Positions 7,304 to 14,989 of a stretch of DNA of 22,307 nt are shown piece by piece. The DNA is from JANRKH01 sp033763595 (GTDB lineage Bacteria > Pseudomonadota > Alphaproteobacteria > Rickettsiales > Rickettsiaceae). Numbering within the stretch: the first letter of the stretch is position 1; each line of letters starts with the position of its first letter. A program made the translations under genes and the position numbers. The notes under the pieces were generated by a model. That model saw only the letters and a list, made by a program, of their open reading frames with translations. It was not told where the DNA came from and did no database searches. The stretch is taken from assembly GCA_033763595.1 (NCBI GenBank), contig JANRKH010000006.1:1-22307 (forward strand), read 5' to 3'.

Positions 7304-9181
7304 ATGGCAAAAGTAATAGGCATAGATTTAGGTACAACAAATTCATGTGTATCTGTTATGGAAGGTAAAGATGCAAAAATAATACCAAATCTAGAAGGTA
7401 TGAGCACTACGCCTTCAATGATAGCTATTAAATCAGAAAATGAGATATTAGTAGGCGAGTCCGCAAAAAGGCAAGCTGTGACAAACCCGAAAAATACTAT
7501 ATATGCATCAAAGAGACTAATTGGTAGGAGATTCAATGATCCAGCTGTAAAAAAAGATCAGGATCTTGTGCCATATAAAATAGTTGATGGGGGGAACGGA
7601 GATGCATGGATCGAGGCCATGGGTCAAAAATATTCCCCAAGTCAAATAGGAGCTTTCATACTGCAAAAAATGAAAGAAACTGCAGAAAATTACTTAGGAG
7701 AAAAAGTAACAAAAGCAGTTATTACAGTTCCTGCATATTTTAACGATGCGCAGAGGCAAGCAACTAAAGATGCTGGAAAAATTGCTGGCCTTGAAGTTTT
7801 AAGAATTATTAACGAGCCTACCGCTGCTGCACTAGCGTATGGTTTTGATAAAACTGGAAACAAAACCATAGCTGTATATGATTTAGGAGGTGGTACATTT
7901 GATATATCTGTCCTTGAGATAGGAGACGGAGTATTCGAGGTTAAATCTACTAATGGTGATACATTCTTAGGCGGAGAAGATTTTGACGTAAGAATACTTG
8001 ATTATTTAATCGATCAATTCCAAAAAGATTCGGGTGTAAATTTGAGGAACGATCCGCTTGCATTACAAAGATTGAAAGAGGCTGCAGAAAAGGCAAAAAA
8101 AGAATTATCATCAGCGCAGCAAACTGATATAAATTTACCTTATATTACAGCTGATAGTTCAGGTCCTAAGCATCTAAACATAAGTATCACTAGGGCAAAG
8201 CTTGAGGAATTAGTTGATGATTTAATAGAAAAAACAATTGAACCTTGCAAAAAAGCTCTAAAGGATGCCTCTTTAAAACCTTCTGACATAGATGAAGTGA
8301 TTCTTGTTGGAGGTATGACTCGTATGCCAAAAGTTATACAGAAGGTAAAGGAGTTTTTCGGTAAAGAGCCAAACAGAAGCGTAAACCCAGATGAGGTTGT
8401 TGCTGCTGGGGCTGCGATCCAAGGAGGAGTTCTGCAAGGTGATGTTAAGGACGTGCTACTGCTTGATGTTACCCCCCTGTCTCTTGGTATTGAAACCTTG
8501 GGCGGAGTGTTCACAAGGCTAATAGACAGAAACACGACTATTCCAACGAAGAAGAGTCAAGTGTTTTCGACTGCAGATGACAACCAAACAGCTGTTACTA
8601 TAAGAGTTTTTCAAGGTGAGCGCGAATTTGCAGCAGATAACAAGCTGCTTGGTCAATTTAATTTGGAGGGAATACCGCCTGCGCCAAGGGGCATGCCGCA
8701 AATTGAGGTAACATTTGATATTGATGCAAACGGTATTGTCAGCGTTTCTGCAAAAGATAAAGCAAGTGGTAAAGAACAAAAGGTAACAATCCAGGCTTCT
8801 GGAGGTCTTTCTGATGAGGAGATTAAGCAAATGATTAGAGATGCTGAAAGTAACTCTGAAGAGGACAAAAAAAGAAAAGCAGCAATCGAGTCAAAGAACA
8901 AAGCTGAGAGTATGATTTATTCAACAGAAAAAAGCTTAAAAGAACATGGGGATAAGGTAACTCAGCAGATAAAACTCGAGATAGATAATGCTATTGCAGA
9001 TTTAAGGAAAGCTATAGATTCTAACGATCCAGAATTAATTGAGAAAAAAATCGCAATTCTTTCGGAGGTTTCTATGAAAATGGGGCAGGCGATTTATGAA
9101 TCGTCTAAAAATGACGACTCGAATTCCGGAGGGGAGTCTGGAGCTAAAGAGGCGGAATTTAAAGATGTGAGTAATAGTTAA
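7304..9181 (+). CDS. dnaK: Chaperone protein DnaK (Hsp70)
   Basis: This is the ATP-dependent Hsp70 chaperone that works with DnaJ and GrpE in the cytosol. The 625 residues fit the family, at the short end. The phosphate-1 motif GIDLGTTNS is at 6-14 and the phosphate-2 motif DLGGGTFD at 193-200. The catalytic-region TVPAYFNDAQRQATKDAG begins at 141, and the interdomain linker DVLLLDVTPLSLG is at 383-395. The substrate-binding and helical lid domains follow. The C terminus ends EAEFKDVSNS, near the usual bacterial EEV-type tail. The ATG at 7304 is chosen for its GAGGAG site. dnaJ follows on the same strand, as usual, but an 848-base repeat array separates them. Confidence 0.99.
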   Translation: MAKVIGIDLGTTNSCVSVMEGKDAKIIPNLEGMSTTPSMIAIKSENEILVGESAKRQAVTNPKNTIYASKRLIGRRFNDPAVKKDQDLVPYKIVDGGNGDAWIEAMGQKYSPSQIGAFILQKMKETAENYLGEKVTKAVITVPAYFNDAQRQATKDAGKIAGLEVLRIINEPTAAALAYGFDKTGNKTIAVYDLGGGTFDISVLEIGDGVFEVKSTNGDTFLGGEDFDVRILDYLIDQFQKDSGVNLRNDPLALQRLKEAAEKAKKELSSAQQTDINLPYITADSSGPKHLNISITRAKLEELVDDLIEKTIEPCKKALKDASLKPSDIDEVILVGGMTRMPKVIQKVKEFFGKEPNRSVNPDEVVAAGAAIQGGVLQGDVKDVLLLDVTPLSLGIETLGGVFTRLIDRNTTIPTKKSQVFSTADDNQTAVTIRVFQGEREFAADNKLLGQFNLEGIPPAPRGMPQIEVTFDIDANGIVSVSAKDKASGKEQKVTIQASGGLSDEEIKQMIRDAESNSEEDKKRKAAIESKNKAESMIYSTEKSLKEHGDKVTQQIKLEIDNAIADLRKAIDSNDPELIEKKIAILSEVSMKMGQAIYESSKNDDSNSGGESGAKEAEFKDVSNS

Positions 9182-9202
9182 GGTGTAACTCATACTTTTA
9201 AA

Positions 9203-9923
9203 TGTCATCTCACGTAGAAAACTGGGATCCAGTCATAATGTCATCCCCTCGAAGGAGGGGATCCAGGGAACATGTCATCCCCGTGAAAACGGGGATCCAG
9301 GGAACATGTCATCCCCGTGAAAACGGGGATCCAGGAATTATATATTCTAGATTCCCGCCTGCGCGGGAATGACAAAATAAGGAGACGGGAATGACAGAGA
9401 AGAGACGCGGGAGTGACAAAAAAGGATGCTGGAATGACAGTTAAGATTATAATGTCATCCGCGTAGAAAAACGTGGATCCAGGAATTATATATTCTAGAT
9501 TCCCGCCTCCGCGGGAATGACAGAGAAGAGACACGGGAATGAAAATAATGAGGGCGTATGCTACGGTGTCATCCCCGTGAGTTTTACATGTCATCCCCGT
9601 GAAAACGGGGATCCAGGAATTATATATTCTAGATTCCCGCCTGCGCGGGAATGACGGAGAAGAGACGCGGGAATGAAAATAATGAGGGCGTATGCTACGG
9701 TGTCATCCCCGTGAGTTTTACATGTCATCCCCGTGAAAACGGGGATCCAGGAATTATATATTCTAGATTCCCGCCTCCGCGGGAATGACATGGGAGAGAG
9801 GCGGGAATGACAAGTACGATCACAGTGTCATCCCCCCTGAAATAAGGGGATCTGGTAAACTTGTTATCCCCTCGAAGGAGGGGATCCAGTAAACTTGTCA
9901 TCCCCGTGAAAACGGGGATCCAG
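9203..9923. repeat. Array of GC-rich hairpin repeats between dnaK and dnaJ
   Basis: Two palindromic modules alternate. Module A is TGTCATCCCCGTGAAAACGG followed by GGATCCAG, a hairpin. Copies begin near 9203 (diverged), 9239, 9273, 9307, 9453, 9589, 9723, 9826, 9863 and 9896, plus half-copies at about 9567 and 9701. Module B is ATTCCCGCC-TGCG-CGGGAATGAC, at 9351, 9499, 9633 and 9767, usually linked to A by GGAATTATATATTCTAG. It belongs to the widespread bacterial class of intergenic palindromes whose spurious translation contains PRRRES...WIPVFTGM. GC content is far above its surroundings. No gene is supported in the spacer 9182-10029; the minus-strand ORFs there are translations of the repeats. 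Confidence 0.93.
9541..9808. repeat. 134-bp tandem duplication inside the hairpin array
   Basis: The segment starting GAAAATAATGAGGGCG at 9541 restarts at 9675, a 134-base period. It carries half an A module, a full A module and a B module. The two copies differ at only a few positions. Similarity extends upstream to about 9470, so roughly two and a half periods are present. Confidence 0.85.
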
Positions 9924-10029
9924 TAAATGATCACGGAGCTACTGTTGCTCATGATAATGAATTTACTCGGCTTGGTAATGCTCATTGGAGCGTACCTGTA
10001 TTTTCTAAAATATATTTTAATACGCTATT

Positions 10030-11184
10030 ATGTCAAAAAAAAATTATTATGACACTCTTGGTGTTTCAAAAGACGCAACAAGTGATGAAATCAAAAAAGC
10101 ATATAGAAAGCTCGCTCTAAAGTATCATCCTGACCAAAATAAGGGAGACAAGGAAACCGAAGCTAAATTTAAAGAAATTACTGAGGCTTATGAAGTTCTT
10201 AAAGATGAGCAAAAAAGAGCCGCTTATGATAGGTTTGGGCATGATGCTTTTGCAAGTGGTGGAGGCACATCTGGTCGAGGGGGTTTCAGACCTGGAGGAT
10301 TTGGCGGTGGATTTCACTCATATAGTGGCGATTTTTCTGATTTGTTCGGAGATTTTTTTAGCGAAGCTATGGGCCGTAAAACTCAAAGGCCCCAAAATTT
10401 TGAAAGAGGATCTGATTTAAAATACAACATCTCAATAACGCTAGAAGAAGCTTTTAGCGGCGTAGAAAAAACCATAAGTTTTACGACTTATGCAGCGTGT
10501 AAACCATGCGGTGGATCTGGATCAACTGCAGCTACTTCAGCATATACTTCATGCCCCTCATGTAATGGGCAGGGAGCAATCAGAATGCAGCAAGGGTTTT
10601 TTACATTAGAGCAACAATGTACAAATTGTAGGGGAGCTGGCCAAATCTTGAAGGACCCGTGCTCTAAATGTAAAGGTGAAGGTAGAACTCAGGAAAATAA
10701 AAAAATCAACGCCTCTATTCCTTATGGTATTGAGGATGGCAACAGAATTAGACTGTCTGGCGAGGGAGAAGCAGGTGTGAGAGGAGGTGGAAGCGGTGAT
10801 CTTTATGTTTATGTATCCGTAAAGCCGCATGATATATTTAAATTAGAAGGAGCTGATATTCATTGCACAATACCTATTAGCTTTGCAAGTGCTGCTCTTG
10901 GCGGAGAAGTGGATGTACCCACAATTGATGGCAATAATGTTTCAGTAAAAATACCAGAAGGAACTCAAAATGGAGAAAAACTAAAGCTTAGAGGTAAGGG
11001 TATGAGCAAAGTACGTTCCACTTCACGAGGGGATATGATAGTCCATATTCACGTAGATATACCAAAAAATTTAACAAAGGAGCAGAAAAGCCTTATAACC
11101 GAACTGGATAATCTATGTATAAAACAGACATCTGACAAATCTCTTTTCCAGCGTATGAAAGATTTATGGTCAAATGGTAGCTAA
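10030..11184 (+). CDS. dnaJ: Chaperone protein DnaJ (Hsp40)
   Basis: This is the class I J-protein co-chaperone that delivers clients to DnaK and stimulates its ATPase. The 384 residues match the family. The J domain is residues 1-70 with HPD at 33-35. A Gly/Phe-rich linker spans about 77-110. Four CxxCxGxG zinc motifs are at C157/C160, C175/C178, C197/C200 and C211/C214. Two C-terminal beta domains follow, ending in a dimerisation region. The ATG at 10030 has no good Shine-Dalgarno; the upstream sequence is AT-rich. Because the repeat array lies between it and dnaK, dnaJ may depend on a separate promoter or on read-through. Confidence 0.98.
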   Translation: MSKKNYYDTLGVSKDATSDEIKKAYRKLALKYHPDQNKGDKETEAKFKEITEAYEVLKDEQKRAAYDRFGHDAFASGGGTSGRGGFRPGGFGGGFHSYSGDFSDLFGDFFSEAMGRKTQRPQNFERGSDLKYNISITLEEAFSGVEKTISFTTYAACKPCGGSGSTAATSAYTSCPSCNGQGAIRMQQGFFTLEQQCTNCRGAGQILKDPCSKCKGEGRTQENKKINASIPYGIEDGNRIRLSGEGEAGVRGGGSGDLYVYVSVKPHDIFKLEGADIHCTIPISFASAALGGEVDVPTIDGNNVSVKIPEGTQNGEKLKLRGKGMSKVRSTSRGDMIVHIHVDIPKNLTKEQKSLITELDNLCIKQTSDKSLFQRMKDLWSNGS

Positions 11185-11202
11185 TAAAAAACTCGCTTGC
11201 CG

Positions 11203-11256
11203 CCAAATTATTTGCTTATATCTACTGGTATAAGCTTACCTTTAGCGGTAATTTGG
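11203..11256. terminator. Nested hairpin downstream of dnaJ
   Basis: An outer stem, CCAAATTA (11203-11210) with TAATTTGG (11249-11256), encloses an inner stem, GCTTATA (11214-11220) with TATAAGC (11229-11235). It begins 19 bases after the dnaJ stop. No T-run follows, so it may be a non-canonical terminator or transcript-stabilising structure. Confidence 0.4.
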
Positions 11257-11357
11257 TCATCAAAAAATGCTTTTCGCGTATGTAGGGGTATTTTTATCTA
11301 TGTTAAGGTACAAAGGCTGTTTTTTTCCTAGAAATTCCCAGGCTCTACTTATAGGTT

Positions 11358-11458
11358 ATACCAAATCTCTAGAATTAAATAATACTAGAAGCAAGTCACG
11401 AAGCCTACTCTTGTGTTAGGTGAGCGACGAAGTAGTACTTAAAAATGGGATTTGGTAT
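11358..11458 (+). repeat. R1 repeat, copy 1
   Basis: About 101 bp bounded by inverted ends ATACCAAATCTC and GGGATTTGGTAT. The core contains TTAGGTGAGCGACGA. It ends five bases from the rlpA stop codon and could affect the 3' end of that transcript. R1 copies occur five times in this window. Confidence 0.88.
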
Positions 11459-11462
11459 TAGT

Positions 11463-12068
11463 CTACTGATTTAATTTTTTGAGAAAGCATTTTATAGAGC
11501 ATCTAGGATTTTTAATTTTGCCATAAGGCTTTGATCCATGTTCTGACTTTAAAGAAAGTTTATCAAGTAATTCTTCTGTTTCTTTATGCAGATATTCTAT
11601 CTTAGTTTTTGCAAGGCCCTTTTCTTTAAAATCCAGAACCTTCGCAACTTTAGAGCTAACATCTAAAATTCTTGTTTTTTTATAAGGGCCTCTGTCATTA
11701 ATCATAATGACAGCTGATTTGCCGTTTTTAAGATTCGTAACTTTTACTATAGAAGGTAGTGGTAGTGTTCTATGAGCGCCAGTGAAACCCTCTGTATCGA
11801 AAACATCTCCATTTGCTGTTCGATTTCCGTGAAAAGCCTTTTTTTTGCCCCTTTTTACCCCGTACCAAGAAGCAATCCCAATTTCAGTGTATGATTTTAA
11901 TATCGGGTCCTTTCTATTCGTCTTGTAATGACCTTGGTATTTATCATAAGAATCCCGTTTTTTGGTAATATCACTAATAATTCCATACATAGACTTACAG
12001 CTAGTAAGCATTTGTAGTAAGGATATTATAAGAACTAACTTGATAATTGAATTCTTAATATAATACAT
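11463..12068 (-). CDS. rlpA: RlpA-like septal ring lytic transglycosylase lipoprotein
   Basis: RlpA proteins are outer-membrane lipoproteins with a double-psi beta-barrel that cleave denuded peptidoglycan glycans, often at the septum. I place the start at the ATG at 12068 (201 residues), not the in-frame ATG at 12107. From 12068 the protein opens with a clean lipoprotein signal: basic YYIKNSIIK, a hydrophobic LVLIISLL core and lipobox LTSC with C24. AGGA lies four bases before this ATG. The 13 extra residues from 12107 are partly encoded by a repeat end. Domain motifs are GIASWYG (64-70), NGDVFD, GAHRTLPLPS with H99, and INDRGP with D125. The C-terminal SPOR domain of some RlpA proteins is absent. 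With dapF nearby, it suggests that some peptidoglycan metabolism is retained. Confidence 0.9.
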   Translation of the reverse strand: MYYIKNSIIKLVLIISLLQMLTSCKSMYGIISDITKKRDSYDKYQGHYKTNRKDPILKSYTEIGIASWYGVKRGKKKAFHGNRTANGDVFDTEGFTGAHRTLPLPSIVKVTNLKNGKSAVIMINDRGPYKKTRILDVSSKVAKVLDFKEKGLAKTKIEYLHKETEELLDKLSLKSEHGSKPYGKIKNPRCSIKCFLKKLNQ

Positions 12069-12093
12069 TACTTCCTTCTCAAAACTTCTAATT

Positions 12094-12203
12094 ATATCAA
12101 TTCTCATTTTTAAGTACTAGCTCCTAGCTCGTCGCTAAAGGCTTACACGAGATTAGGCTTCGTGACTTACTCCTAGTATTATTTAATTCTAGAGATTTGG
12201 TAT
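12094..12203 (-). repeat. R1 repeat, copy 2 (variant end), overlapping the rlpA upstream region
   Basis: The right end is the standard GAGATTTGGTAT. The left end is the variant ATATCAATTCTC, the same as the end of R3 copy a. The core is in reverse orientation to copy 1. The alternative rlpA ATG at 12107 lies inside this element. It abuts copy 3. Confidence 0.78.
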
Positions 12204-12204
12204 T

Positions 12205-12309
12205 ATACCAAATCCCATTTTTAAGTACTACTTCGTCGCTCGTCGCTCACCTAGCATGAAGTAGGCTTCGCTCCTCGCTCCTAATATTATTTAATCTGGG
12301 ATTTGGTAT
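12205..12309 (-). repeat. R1 repeat, copy 3, adjacent to copy 2
   Basis: About 105 bp from ATACCAAATCCC to GGGATTTGGTAT, with the core reversed. It follows copy 2 with one base between the ends, giving an R1-R1-R3 run from 12094 to 12468. Confidence 0.85.
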
Positions 12310-12310
12310 T

Positions 12311-12468
12311 ATATCAATTCTCATTTTTAAATGATCAAGGGGAATGATCAAATAAAGCGACCAATATAAATTTCGTGGGACTCGCGTTTGAGTGCTTATT
12401 ATATATGGACTTACTCAAGCAAGTCCTAAAGTTCATATGAAGAGTTTAATTGCCATAAGAGTTGATAT
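12311..12468. repeat. R3 repeat, copy a (158 bp)
   Basis: Ends ATATCAATTCTC and GAGTTGATAT are inverted. The interior has AATGATCAAG, GATCAAATAAA, GACCAATAT and TCCTAAA-TTCATATG in the same order and spacing as 13389-13546, also 158 bp. It has no credible ORF. The following 128 bases (12469-12596) hold nothing I can identify. Confidence 0.8.
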
Positions 12469-12596
12469 TACGTGGATCCCCTTTATTTTGATAATAGCTG
12501 CACTTAATCCCTGTATTCACAGGGTCCACAGATATCAAGACAGAGAACACTACGCACGTAAATCTATCCGTAAAGATTAATAAGGCAGATTAGTTT

Positions 12597-13139
12597 TTAA
12601 GCGTAATCATAGTCGTAATCCTCACATACACAAGGAGCTTTTTTAGAATGAACACTCTGATATGGAGTTTCATGATAATGGTGATGTTTGTTCACATGAA
12701 CATGGTGCTTATCACCTTCGTTATATCCAAACAAATTGTATAGATCAGTACCTAAACCATATACTGCACTTGGCACACTTCCTACAACAAAACCAACTAG
12801 TGCTCCGAACAATCCGTTATTTGCAAGCGTATCAAAGAACGGAGCTTGCTTCGCAAAAGGCCCCATTTTGCCTAAAAATTGTATAGTTGTGCCAATCGCG
12901 TATGTGAAAGCGCCTACAACTCCACCATATAAACCATATTTGAGCGGGTAGCTTAAAGTTTTAGGGATTCCTTTAGTATTAGACAAATCATTTGCGCCTC
13001 CGATTGCGGAAAATAAAAGGTTAGCAGTAGCTGCAATGTCATACAGGTCATTAGGTCCGCCTACGGAAACCTTATGGTGATAAGAATTATGTTGATTAGA
13101 ATATTCTTGCTCAGAATACTGGCTTTCAGGTTGCGTCAT
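12597..13139 (-). CDS. Hypothetical small membrane protein with Gly-rich helices and a His-rich tail
   Basis: I do not recognise a family. The 180 residues begin with a polar Gln/Ser/Tyr-rich head (1-25). Two glycine-rich hydrophobic segments follow (about 67-90 and 107-130), in which spaced glycines suggest packed membrane helices. The C-terminal tail is HHVHVNKHHHYHE (145-157), then CVCEDYDYDY. The His cluster, Cys pair and acidic end could bind metal ions; this is inference. A good promoter (TTGACG, 17 bases, TAAAAT) upstream supports a real gene, although there is no clear Shine-Dalgarno before the ATG. It stands alone among repeats, downstream of the R2/R3 cluster. Plus-strand ORFs over the same bases are judged to be shadows. 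Confidence 0.72.
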   Translation of the reverse strand: MTQPESQYSEQEYSNQHNSYHHKVSVGGPNDLYDIAATANLLFSAIGGANDLSNTKGIPKTLSYPLKYGLYGGVVGAFTYAIGTTIQFLGKMGPFAKQAPFFDTLANNGLFGALVGFVVGSVPSAVYGLGTDLYNLFGYNEGDKHHVHVNKHHHYHETPYQSVHSKKAPCVCEDYDYDYA

Positions 13140-13169
13140 AGTAAAACATTTATAATTAACTAGGCTCCG

Positions 13170-13198
13170 ATTTTATCACATCTTTAAGTTTACGTCAA
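13170..13198 (-). promoter_or_regulatory. Sigma70-like promoter for the His-rich membrane protein gene
   Basis: On the minus strand TTGACG (13198-13193), 17 bases, then TAAAAT (13175-13170), about 30 bases before the start at 13139. It is one of the best consensus promoters in the window. Confidence 0.6.
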
Positions 13199-13276
13199 AC
13201 AGTAAATGACAAAATATTAAAACTCTAGGTTCTTGGTACATTTCTATATAATACCATGTATCTTAGAAATTGATTC

Positions 13277-13382
13277 TATAGTCTTTTATGTTGAATTAGC
13301 TACGTTGTTGACTCGTCGCTCACCTAATACTCATAGGCTTCTCTCCTCGCGCCTAGTATCTAATCCAACCTAAAAGACTATA
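13277..13382 (-). repeat. R2 repeat, copy 1 (106 bp)
   Basis: Long inverted ends begin TATAGTCTTTTA and end TAAAAGACTATA (about 22 bp, one mismatch). The interior carries the R1-type core TTAGGTGAGCGACGAG on the minus strand. It matches the 20505-20610 copy on the opposite strand at all but one position. With the adjoining R3 copy it fills most of the gene-free stretch 13140-13573. Confidence 0.93.
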
Positions 13383-13388
13383 CTAAGC

Positions 13389-13546
13389 ATACCAAATCCC
13401 ATATTCAAATGATCAAGCTGAACAATCAAATAAAAGACCAATATGAATTACAGCCAGATTCAGCTGTACGCACCTATTCATATACGCTAAAAGCTGGTCC
13501 TGTCCTAAAATTCATATGTTCAGGTTTAATTCCAGAGATTTGTTAT
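13389..13546. repeat. R3 repeat, copy b (158 bp)
   Basis: It starts ATACCAAATCCCAT, the R1-type end, and finishes GAGATTTGTTAT. The interior aligns in order with 12311-12468 and has the same length. It begins six bases after the R2 copy. Confidence 0.8.
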
Positions 13547-13573
13547 CACGCAACACCGATCCTAAAGCCGATC

Positions 13574-14989
13574 CTATAGAGAAATTCCAATTAATTCGCC
13601 TGACCTATACTCAAGAAGTGTATTTACTATAGTCCCTTCTTGTATCTTGGAGTTGATATTCACTGATAGAAAATTTTCTGCATGACCCTTATTATTTTTT
13701 TCTATGAGAATTTTTTCTCTTTGGCCATGCATTTTTTTTGAGAATATATCAAGATTTTTCGCACCTGCATCTCGCAATATTTTTGCTCTCTCTTTTCTTA
13801 TATTTTTTTCAACCTGAGGCATCCTTGATGCAGGTGTTCCAGGCCGCTCTGAGTAAGGAAAAATATGCAAAAACTGCAAATTAGCTTCCTCAACTAACTT
13901 TAGACTATTCATAAACATTTCATTTGTTTCTGTAGGAAAGCCTGTAATCATATCCGCTCCAAATGTTACATTTTTTCTATATGAGCGTATTTGATCGCAA
14001 AATTTTATTACATCATTTCTTTTATGACGCCTTTTCATTCGCTTTAGTATCATATCGTCTCCTGCCTGAATACTAATATGAAAATATGGCATTAGCCTCT
14101 CTTCATGCTTCATTAGCTCGAGTAACTCTTCATCTATTTCTGCAACGTCAATAGAAGCAAGTCTTAACCTTTTTAGCTCTGGAACGAGATTTAGTAGCCT
14201 TCTAATCATTTGACCTAGCGACGGTTTTCCTGGTAAATCATTACCATAAGATGTAACATCCACTCCGGTAAGAACTATCTCTTTGTAATTATTTGCAACT
14301 AAACTTCGAACTTGCGTAACAATTTGACCTATAGGTACTGATCTACTATTGCCTCTTGCGTAAGGGATGATGCAAAAAGTGCATCTATGGTCGCAGCCAT
14401 TTTGCACCTGAAGAAATGCCCTTGAATGTTCAGTAAAATGATTCACATAGTGAGGAGCTAGTTCTTTTAGCGTCATTATATCTTCAAGTATAATCCGCTC
14501 AGAACCTTTAAGATAATTGTGAGCATATAGTTTTTCCTCGTTCCCAAGAATTTTATCAACTTCTGGCATCGAGCTAAATAAATCAGGATTTGTTTGCGCT
14601 GCGCATCCTGTCACAATAATCTCTGCATCGGGATTTTCTCTTCTATATTTTCTGATAGATTTTACAGCATCTTGCTCTGCTTGTTTTGTGACGGCGCATG
14701 TGTTAAAAACAACGGCCCCAGTTACACTAGAGTTTCTAATATTTGCTTTTATGAGCTCGCTTTCGTAAATATTTAACCTACATCCAAAGGTGATAACGCT
14801 TGAATTATTTTTTGATTCATCATTATTCAAGTCATAAGTAAGTAGCTCTTCTTTCGTATTCATCTGATAGTTGGTTGAAATTACATCATTACCATCGTCC
14901 GTACCTGAGTGAATATTGTCTTTTTTGGATAAAACTACTTGCGCTTTGTCATTAAACGAAGCTTTTTTATAATAGTTATTATCTAGCAT
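13574..14989 (-). CDS. mtaB: tRNA t6A37 methylthiotransferase MtaB (radical SAM)
   Basis: MtaB converts t6A37 to ms2t6A37 in ANN-decoding tRNAs, using two [4Fe-4S] clusters. From the ATG at 14989 (471 residues) the auxiliary-cluster cysteines are C70 (TFGCRLN), C98 (NTCAVT) and C129 (TGCAAQ). The radical-SAM triad CDHRCTFC is C199, C203 and C206, followed by IPYARGNSRS, which favours MtaB over MiaB. A C-terminal TRAM-like region is present. The family normally has its first Cys near residue 10, so about 60 extra N-terminal residues are odd. Alternative starts are TTG at 15016 and ATG at 14863. The 14989 ATG overlaps the dapF stop by 11 bases, suggesting coupling. In many alphaproteobacteria ftsY follows dapF-mtaB; here repeats follow instead. 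Confidence 0.93.
   Translation of the reverse strand: MLDNNYYKKASFNDKAQVVLSKKDNIHSGTDDGNDVISTNYQMNTKEELLTYDLNNDESKNNSSVITFGCRLNIYESELIKANIRNSSVTGAVVFNTCAVTKQAEQDAVKSIRKYRRENPDAEIIVTGCAAQTNPDLFSSMPEVDKILGNEEKLYAHNYLKGSERIILEDIMTLKELAPHYVNHFTEHSRAFLQVQNGCDHRCTFCIIPYARGNSRSVPIGQIVTQVRSLVANNYKEIVLTGVDVTSYGNDLPGKPSLGQMIRRLLNLVPELKRLRLASIDVAEIDEELLELMKHEERLMPYFHISIQAGDDMILKRMKRRHKRNDVIKFCDQIRSYRKNVTFGADMITGFPTETNEMFMNSLKLVEEANLQFLHIFPYSERPGTPASRMPQVEKNIRKERAKILRDAGAKNLDIFSKKMHGQREKILIEKNNKGHAENFLSVNINSKIQEGTIVNTLLEYRSGELIGISL

Noticed and set aside
7089..7346. Minus-strand ORF of 85 codons over the dnaK start
   Set aside because: It covers the rpoZ/dnaK promoter region and the first dnaK codons, has no ribosome site, and is rich in codons typical of AT-rich noncoding DNA.
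9203..9923. The regular repeats looked at first like a CRISPR array
   Set aside because: The units are palindromes of two kinds with irregular, partly repeated spacers. Spacers are not unique and of constant length, and no cas gene is present.
9241..9985. Three minus-strand ORFs of 66-117 codons with peptides such as PRRRESRIYNSWIPVFTGM
   Set aside because: They are translations of the hairpin repeats; this spurious peptide is well known wherever such palindromes occur. The ORFs repeat themselves and have no start signals.
12392..12580. Plus-strand ORF of 62 codons
   Set aside because: It begins inside the R3 repeat, has no Shine-Dalgarno and no recognisable protein features.
12662..12951. 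Two plus-strand ORFs opposite the His-rich membrane protein
   Set aside because: They are shadows; the minus-strand frame has a consensus promoter and coherent membrane-helix and tail composition.
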